From positions 1 through 10,119 of the forward strand of contig JAFGKP010000089.1 of NCBI GenBank assembly GCA_016928455.1: 10,119 nt of DNA. Reading direction: 5' to 3'. Made by a program: the position numbers and the translations under genes. The notes beneath the pieces were generated by a model. The model was not told the origin of the DNA, did no database searches, and saw only the letters and a list, made by a program, of their open reading frames with translations. The stretch comes from Methanomicrobia archaeon. Lineage in GTDB: Archaea; Halobacteriota; Syntropharchaeia; Alkanophagales; Methanospirareceae. Positions 6,270-10,119 of the stretch are shown here, piece by piece. Position 1 is the first letter of the stretch; every line of letters begins with the position of its first letter.

Positions 6270-6807
6270 CGTCGTGTATACTAAAGGTCATGTATCGAAA
6301 AAGGCGCACTCAGAGCACAGCATGTTCGGCTCAGTATCAGATTCAGCGCGGCGCACGGTACAAACATTCGTGCCTCTATTATAGAACAAGACAAGGGCAT
6401 AATGAGATGTGGATACCAATCGAACGGAGTCTTACGCGGCTTTTTTTTCTGTTCTTGAGCCTTTTGTTCGAGTGCATTGGAGGCGACGAGCGAGTTCGAG
6501 AACCTTCGGGTATCGGTAAATAGCATTCCTAAATCTACCGTTCCCGCGATAGCAAAAATGCCGAAAGCTGCTATTGCCCGCCCCCTCAGCAAGCAGTCTC
6601 GAATCGGGGCAAAGACAACCGGCACACTGGTAGTTTCACTAGAGAAAAGATTTGTGCGTATAACACGAACCGTTCTGAGCACGTATTCTGATGCCGCTCA
6701 TTTACTAACTATCAGCGCTAACGGCAAAGAGCGACCCCACCCACCTTATCTATCCCACACCAGCTTATTTTACCGCGTCTCCACGGTCATGAGCTTCTCT
6801 CGGCTCG
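6270..6807. other. 538-bp stretch without a supportable gene
   Basis: This lies between the cobO start and the ferredoxin stop. The longest frames either start at GTG or read like low-complexity noise on the plus strand. A 133-codon minus frame (6281-6682) and a shifted minus frame over about 6425-6640 (containing CAGCLCPDS and later RYPKVLELARRL) look faintly protein-like, but neither has a ribosome site nor a recognisable family. The block may be decayed coding sequence. I see no RNA gene or mobile element. Confidence 0.4.
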
Positions 6808-7041
6808 TTACTCTTCCATGCTTATCGCACCTTGCTCACAAACGTCCACACACGTCTCACACTCGGTGCACTCTTCAGCATTTATTACTGCATGTTGTTC
6901 TCTTCCATGCGGTGCAGTGCTGGGGTCGTCCTCGACCAGATGTATGCACTCCACTGCACATTCCTCGACACACATGCTCGTCCCTTTCTCTTTCCGGCCT
7001 TTACAGCCGTCACACTTCTCCAAATCTACCACTGCGGGCAT
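6808..7041 (-). CDS. Small 8-Cys ferredoxin with AprB-like first motif
   Basis: The 77-aa protein has two [4Fe-4S] motifs. The first is C10 DGC13, then a 10-residue spacer, C24 and C28. The second is C58 TEC61 ETC64 VDVC68. In the usual 2[4Fe-4S] wiring, C10/C13/C24 plus C68 hold one cluster and C58/C61/C64 plus C28 the other. The expanded CDGCKGRKEKG spacer resembles the ferredoxin-like beta subunit of APS reductase and related archaeal ferredoxins. Both motif-ending Cys lack the normal Pro (CA at 28-29, CE at 68-69), and an extra Cys sits at 32; both may alter cluster potential. Soluble electron carrier, partner unknown. The ATG at 7041 has an excellent GGAGTGAT at 7050-7057, and a TATA box is upstream. 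A broken paralog lies 0.8 kb away. Confidence 0.9.
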   Translation of the reverse strand: MPAVVDLEKCDGCKGRKEKGTSMCVEECAVECIHLVEDDPSTAPHGREQHAVINAEECTECETCVDVCEQGAISMEE

Positions 7042-7082
7042 TTTTTCACATCACTCCCTCAGTCACTCATTCTTTCTCGTCG

Positions 7083-7090
7083 TATATAAA
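7083..7090 (-). promoter_or_regulatory. TATA box of the ferredoxin gene
   Basis: TATATAAA on the plus strand reads TTTATATA on the minus strand, 42-49 nt before the ferredoxin ATG at 7041. A start about 25 nt downstream would leave a leader of roughly 17 nt that just contains the GGAGTGAT ribosome site (7050-7057, 8-nt spacing). This is a textbook archaeal spacing. Confidence 0.6.
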
Positions 7091-7250
7091 CTAAAATTGC
7101 CACCCCCACCCCTGCAATAAAAAAATACGCGGTGCGTCGAAACCAACCCTCCTTGCAGCGCGACGTTATGCGATGAAGCCTGAAACGCACAGCTCGAATT
7201 GAACCATGCTGTTCGCGGGGTTCACGCTTAAAACGTAATCCTCACGAAAG

Positions 7251-7294
7251 CCTTCGCTAACTCCTTCATACCCCTTCGCTAACTCCTTCATACC
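7251..7294. repeat. Perfect 22-bp tandem duplication
   Basis: The 22-bp unit beginning CCTTCGCTAACTCC occurs twice head to tail with no spacer (7251-7272 and 7273-7294). It lies in the 303-bp intergenic region between the ferredoxin and the hypothetical gene. It crosses the 5' end of a possible 41-aa minus-strand ORF (7166-7291) and, not being a multiple of three, would shift that frame. Confidence 0.85.
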
Positions 7295-7323
7295 ATCAGC
7301 TATATTAAGACGCACTACCGTAG

Positions 7324-7335
7324 TTATAGCTATAA
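7324..7335. promoter_or_regulatory. Palindromic TATA-like element
   Basis: TTATAGCTATAA is a perfect 12-bp palindrome immediately followed by AAAAAG. The preceding ACTACCGTAGT (7314-7324) is a second dyad. It sits 12 nt before the ATG of the hypothetical gene at 7348, or 21 nt before the alternative ATG at 7357. It could be a symmetric TATA element or repressor site. A TATA here would place transcription start close to ATG 7357, giving a nearly leaderless message. Confidence 0.35.
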
Positions 7336-7347
7336 AAAAGAGATGTG

Positions 7348-7695
7348 ATGGATCCGATGGTGGAAAAAAAGAAAAAGAAATGGAATTCAATAAAGCGAAA
7401 ATGGGCAGCTGAGGTGGAGGACGAAGAGCAGAAGGCGGTTATTGCTACCTGCGTGTTTCGCCCTGTGGATAAGAACCCATATTACTTGCACCGCGGCGCT
7501 CAGTGCGTAACTATAACGGACTTTTCAGACCTCAGAGAAAATATAGATCAGTTCGTCGAGGCTGAAGCGGGGTGGCTTGCATCCTGGATAGAGTATCTTG
7601 GCGACAAAGAAACAGCGAATAAGCTACGAGAAACGCCCGTTGAAGTGCGGAGGATTGTTATTGCGCGATACAACGAGCTGTGTGATTTTCTTTAA
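7348..7695 (+). CDS. Hypothetical protein (115 aa)
   Basis: I do not recognise this gene with confidence. The product opens with a Lys-rich stretch (EKKKKKWNSIKRKW), then VIATCVFRPVDKNPYYLHRG, then DFSDLRENIDQF and GWLASWIEYLGDKETANKL (about residues 76-94), and ends with a helical ARYNELCDFL. The layout (a strand with 'LHRG', a 'sdLrenI' helix, then a Trp-rich 'W..WIeyLGD..tAnkL' helix) vaguely recalls small archaeal proteins near DUF5752, but this is only a resemblance. No signal peptide or membrane helix. Start choice is open: GTG 7345, ATG 7348 and ATG 7357 are in frame. GTGAT at 7345-7349 would be a well-spaced ribosome site for 7357. It stands alone between a ferredoxin and a ferredoxin pseudogene. 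Confidence 0.7.
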   Translation: MDPMVEKKKKKWNSIKRKWAAEVEDEEQKAVIATCVFRPVDKNPYYLHRGAQCVTITDFSDLRENIDQFVEAEAGWLASWIEYLGDKETANKLRETPVEVRRIVIARYNELCDFL

Positions 7696-7734
7696 TCTAA
7701 ATGAGGATTGACTCACTCACGGTATAGCGTATCT

Positions 7735-7763
7735 TCACCGCCTCTGCTGCTCCGGCGCGGTGA
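7735..7763. terminator. Hairpin downstream of hypothetical gene
   Basis: TCACCGC (7735-7741) and GCGGTGA (7757-7763) form a perfect 7-bp stem with a 15-nt loop, about 40 nt after the hypothetical gene's stop. AATAAAACG follows rather than a clean T-tract. It may end the plus-strand message; weak evidence. Confidence 0.35.
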
Positions 7764-7861
7764 GGAATAAAACGACACCAGGAACCGAAGGATAGTGAGC
7801 GGCAACTGCCCTCTCCACAGAGCTGCGGTGTTCATACCTCTTCTTAAAGCTCCCCTCGTTA

Positions 7862-8100
7862 CTACTTCATGCTTATCGCACCGTGCTCACAAACGGTGCA
7901 CGCCTCAGCAGGTATTACCGCATGTTGCTCTCTTCCCTGTGGTGCACTGCTGGGGTCGTCCGCGACCAGACGTATAGCCCAGACGTATAGCCTCCACAGG
8001 ACATTCCTCGACACACATACACACATACATACATGCTCGTGCCTTGCTCTTTCCGTCATTTACCGCCGTCACACTTCTCCAAATCTACCATCGCGGGCAT
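7862..8100 (-). pseudogene. Degraded paralog of the 8-Cys ferredoxin
   Basis: The minus strand starts ATG CCC GCG, followed by VDLEKCDG, exactly parallel to the intact ferredoxin at 6808-7041, but it is disabled several times. The second Cys of the first motif is Gly (TGT to GGT). Codon 15 is TGA (8056-8058). A 16-nt CA/TA-rich insertion (within 8011-8034) shifts the frame. A 13-bp unit is tandemly duplicated (7967-7979, 7980-7992). A 21-nt in-frame deletion near 7895 removes ECETCVD of the second cluster motif. A downstream frame still reads VADDPSSAPQGREQHAVIPA and ends in HGAISMK. It retains CPVEAI where the intact gene has CAVECI, so it preserves the more canonical Cys-Pro and is not a simple recent copy of the present neighbour. 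Similarity also extends a few bases around the start codon. Confidence 0.9.
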
Positions 8101-8194
8101 TTTCTCGCTTTAAGTATTTCCCAATCTTTACACATACAGGGTTATATCACCCTATAGGAAAAAGCAGGACAAGTTCCGCGACAACCGTGATCAA

Positions 8195-9154
8195 TTAGCC
8201 CCTCCTCGCCTCTTCAGAGAGCCAGAATACCTTCTCCCGGTACGTTACCTTCTTTATCTGCCCGCTCTTCGCCAGCTGCTGCAAGCTCTCCTGAACAGCT
8301 TCTCCCGCCACTGCGAAGTGCTGCAGCGTTTCTATGACCTGCTCCTCCCGCATGGGGTGCCGTCTGATTATGGCCAGGATAGCCTCTTCGGGGTTGTGGA
8401 ATCCCGCAATGGAGAATGCACCCAGCTCCTCAGCCGTGATATCCACCACGTTCAAATCGCTGAGTATCGCCTGTGCTAATACGATCGCTTCTTGATCAGG
8501 CGGAACGGCCCACGGCTCCGCAGGTGGTCGTATGGGGACATTTAGATAAATCCGATCGGGCTCTATACGCTCGAGTCTGCGTTTCAATGCTAGCAATTCA
8601 TCTTCCGAGTCGTTGAGCCCCTTTACGAGCATAACTTCTACCCAGAGCTCTCCCTTGTACGCTCGCCTGAACTGTTCCATACCCTCGACCATCGTATCAA
8701 ACGCAATCCCGCGGTGTGGCCGGTTAATCTTCATGAACGTTGCCGCAGTGCCCGCGTCGAGTGAGGGCATCACCACATCGGCCTGCGCAAGCTCGTTCCT
8801 CACCTCCGCCTGGTACAGCAGAGAGCCATTGGTATCCACAGCTACCGGTATATCCGCCAGCTCTTTCGTCTTGCTGATGAGCCAGCCCAGGCTTTTACAT
8901 AACGTCGGTTCGCCTTCACCGACAAAAGTTACAAAATCCAGCTCCTGCTTGCTGCCCGCTGGCTCTAGCACTCCTCGAATCTCGTTCAGGAGCTCTTCCG
9001 GCGGGAAGAAATCGCGACGCTCATTGGTCATGTGCGTTGTCCGGCCGAGCTGGCAGTAGACGCAGGAGTAGTTGCAGGTCTTGAACGGGATGGGATTGAC
9101 GCCCAGAGAGCGACCGAGCCGTCGTGAAGGAACCGGTCCGTAGACCCGTCTCAT
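8195..9154 (-). CDS. Radical SAM protein (COG0731-type Fe-S oxidoreductase)
   Basis: The 319-aa product begins MRRVYGPVPSRRLGRSLG, an opening typical of COG0731-like radical SAM proteins, relatives of wyosine-synthesis TYW1. The cluster motif is C27 NYSC31 VYC34, followed by QLGRTT. GEGEPT (79-84) is the SAM-contacting GGE-type motif. Later blocks include DTNGSL, MPSLDAG and VEVMLVKGLND. The last ~60 residues (HPMREEQVIETLQHF onward) look like a small winged-helix end. The substrate is unknown. I chose ATG 9154 because it overlaps the upstream TGA in an ATGA junction and fits the family's N-terminus. A longer reading from 9169 adds only five residues. It is translationally coupled to the MinD-like Fe-S ATPase, suggesting a shared pathway. 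Confidence 0.9.
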   Translation of the reverse strand: MRRVYGPVPSRRLGRSLGVNPIPFKTCNYSCVYCQLGRTTHMTNERRDFFPPEELLNEIRGVLEPAGSKQELDFVTFVGEGEPTLCKSLGWLISKTKELADIPVAVDTNGSLLYQAEVRNELAQADVVMPSLDAGTAATFMKINRPHRGIAFDTMVEGMEQFRRAYKGELWVEVMLVKGLNDSEDELLALKRRLERIEPDRIYLNVPIRPPAEPWAVPPDQEAIVLAQAILSDLNVVDITAEELGAFSIAGFHNPEEAILAIIRRHPMREEQVIETLQHFAVAGEAVQESLQQLAKSGQIKKVTYREKVFWLSEEARRG

Positions 9155-10011
9155 CGTAGACGCTCCCACATATCTCGTATCGTCTTCGATACCGCGCCTT
9201 CGGAGAACTCGACCACCGGCAGACCGGCGACCATAGCCTCGGTGACCACCGGATCATAAGGGATCTTCCCAACGATCTCCACGCCGCGCTGCTGGCAGAA
9301 CGCTGCAATGCGCTCGCTGTTCTTCTCGCTCAGGTCATATTTGTTGATGCAGACGACGGAAGCAATCCCAAAGTGTGCCGCGACATCCAGGATACGTTCG
9401 AGGTCATGCAGGCCGGAGAGTGTGGGCTCGGTAACGATAAGTGCGAGATCCACGCCGCTCAAGGATGCTATTACCGGACAGCCGATCCCGGGCGCCCCGT
9501 CAATCAAGATGAGGTCATGACCTTCCCGCTCGGCGATCTCCCGCGCCAGCTCGCGAACGACCGTAACCAGTTTACCGGACGCTTCTTCCGCGATATTGAG
9601 CTGCGCGTGCACCATCGGGCCGTACTTCGTGGTTGAGACGAAGGCGTACCCGGAGACTCGTTCCTGTAGCGAAAGCGCTTCCTGCGGACAGGTGTAGACG
9701 CACGCGCCACAGCCCTCGCAGCGTGCGGGATTTACCGCGTAGCCTGAATCTTCCATCGAGACGATGGCATTGAATCTGCAGGTCTCCGCGCACGTACCGC
9801 ATTCGATGCAGAGCGATTTATCCATGACAGCGACCTTGAGTCCTTTGAATTCCTCCTGTCGTTCAGGTTCAGGATGTAGCAGCAGGTGCAAATCAGGCGC
9901 ATCAACATCACAATCTGCAATGACTTTGTTCGCCGCGAGGACCGCGAACGCGCCGACGAGCGTTGTTTTTCCTGTGCCGCCCTTGCCACTGATCACCGTG
10001 AGTTGTTTCAT
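9151..10011 (-). CDS. MinD/NBP35-like P-loop ATPase with inserted 2[4Fe-4S] ferredoxin domain (COG1149)
   Basis: This 286-aa protein is a deviant-Walker ATPase of the MinD/Mrp/NifH group: KGGTGKTT (10-17), the DCDVDAPDLH switch (33-42) and LILIDGAPGIGCPV (167-180). Inserted between these is a bacterial-type ferredoxin domain, C68 IEC71 GTC74 AETC78 R and C98 EGC101 GAC104 VYTC108 P. The first motif has Arg in place of Pro after its fourth Cys. Such ATPases are common in methanogens and anaerobes, often as tandem pairs, and are thought to load or transfer Fe-S or metal clusters, or to drive low-potential electron transfer. No client is shown here. The ATG at 10011 overlaps the upstream gene's TGA and has AAGGAG about 9 nt before it. 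Its own TGA overlaps the radical SAM ATG. All nucleotide- and cluster-binding residues appear intact. Confidence 0.93.
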   Translation of the reverse strand: MKQLTVISGKGGTGKTTLVGAFAVLAANKVIADCDVDAPDLHLLLHPEPERQEEFKGLKVAVMDKSLCIECGTCAETCRFNAIVSMEDSGYAVNPARCEGCGACVYTCPQEALSLQERVSGYAFVSTTKYGPMVHAQLNIAEEASGKLVTVVRELAREIAEREGHDLILIDGAPGIGCPVIASLSGVDLALIVTEPTLSGLHDLERILDVAAHFGIASVVCINKYDLSEKNSERIAAFCQQRGVEIVGKIPYDPVVTEAMVAGLPVVEFSEGAVSKTIRDMWERLR

Positions 10012-10119
10012 TGCTCACGCTCCTTCTCTAGCTCATCCGCAACCCGTTCCATCAGCGTGGCAAATCGCTCCTGCCATTCAGGCAGCAGGTTTATAAAGGG
10101 CACACCCTCGGAATAGCAC
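10008..10119 (-). CDS. C-terminus of a second MinD-like ATPase (truncated by window edge)
   Basis: The last 36 residues before a TGA at 10008-10010 are open to the right window edge and begin CYSEGVPFINLLPEWQERF. They align by eye with the end of the downstream MinD-like protein (PVVEFSEGAVSKTIRDMWERL): the same Y/F-SEG turn followed by an amphipathic helix with Trp. This suggests a tandem paralog, as is usual for COG1149 ATPases. The TGA overlaps the next ATG (ATGA). Only the tail is visible, so the paralog call is moderate. Confidence 0.6.
   Translation of the reverse strand, partial: CYSEGVPFINLLPEWQERFATLMERVADELEKEREQ

Noticed and set aside
6281..6682. 133-aa minus-strand frame with a hydrophobic centre
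   Set aside because: GTG start without a Shine-Dalgarno sequence, no recognised motif, and a C-terminal third that reads as noise. It may be decayed coding sequence but is not supportable as a gene.
6477..7094. 205-aa plus-strand frame
   Set aside because: Its second half is antisense to the ferredoxin, giving a His/Ser/Thr/Leu-rich shadow.
8011..8034. CA/TA-rich short repeats as a CRISPR-like or functional array
   Set aside because: Units are 2-4 bp and lie inside the ferredoxin pseudogene; best explained as slippage.
9021..9308. 95-aa minus-strand frame spanning the ATPase/radical SAM junction
   Set aside because: Out-of-frame shadow of two well-supported overlapping genes.

Overview
The window looks like a slice of a strictly anaerobic euryarchaeal chromosome, of the methanogen or anaerobic methanotroph (ANME-like) type. 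This is inferred from gene content: an archaeal-type lumazine synthase, a short (about 426 aa) ThiC, UPF0280, DUF447, a PF04071 cysteine-rich protein, MinD-type ATPases with inserted ferredoxin domains, and a COG0731-type radical SAM protein. Starts are often preceded by GTGAT- or GGAG-like Shine-Dalgarno sequences and AT-rich TATA-like boxes. The exact lineage cannot be fixed from sequence alone.

Left part (1-2592). A truncated DUF4276-like C-terminus and ribH lie on the plus strand. They face a minus-strand series: a PP-loop (asparagine synthase-like) ATPase with a C-terminal zinc ribbon, a PF04071 cysteine-rich protein, and a translationally coupled but apparently frame-disrupted membrane-protein gene.

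Middle (2593-6269). From a divergent intergenic region, UPF0280 (ApbE superfamily) and thiC run on the plus strand and form a thiamine-pyrimidine locus. thiC converges on a 57-aa minus-strand ORF. Beyond that, cobO (corrinoid adenosyltransferase) and a DUF447 flavoprotein form a tight minus-strand pair ending in two stacked hairpins.

Right-centre (6270-8194) is gene-poor and decayed. It holds a 538-bp stretch with no convincing gene, an intact 8-Cys ferredoxin with an AprB-like first motif, a short hypothetical gene, a 22-bp tandem duplication, and a clearly dead second ferredoxin copy. The dead copy has a nonsense codon, a lost cysteine ligand, a CA/TA-rich insertion, a 13-bp tandem duplication and a 21-bp deletion of its second cluster motif.

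Right end (8195-10119). Three minus-strand genes are chained by ATGA start/stop overlaps: a second MinD-like ATPase (only its C-terminus is visible), a MinD/NBP35-like ATPase with two [4Fe-4S] motifs, and a radical SAM protein. This is a compact, translationally coupled iron-sulphur module. I see no CRISPR array, rRNA, tRNA or insertion sequence. No wholly new system is demonstrable; the best leads are the coupled Fe-S ATPase/radical SAM module, the ferredoxin gene/pseudogene pair and the truncated DUF4276 gene at the left edge.
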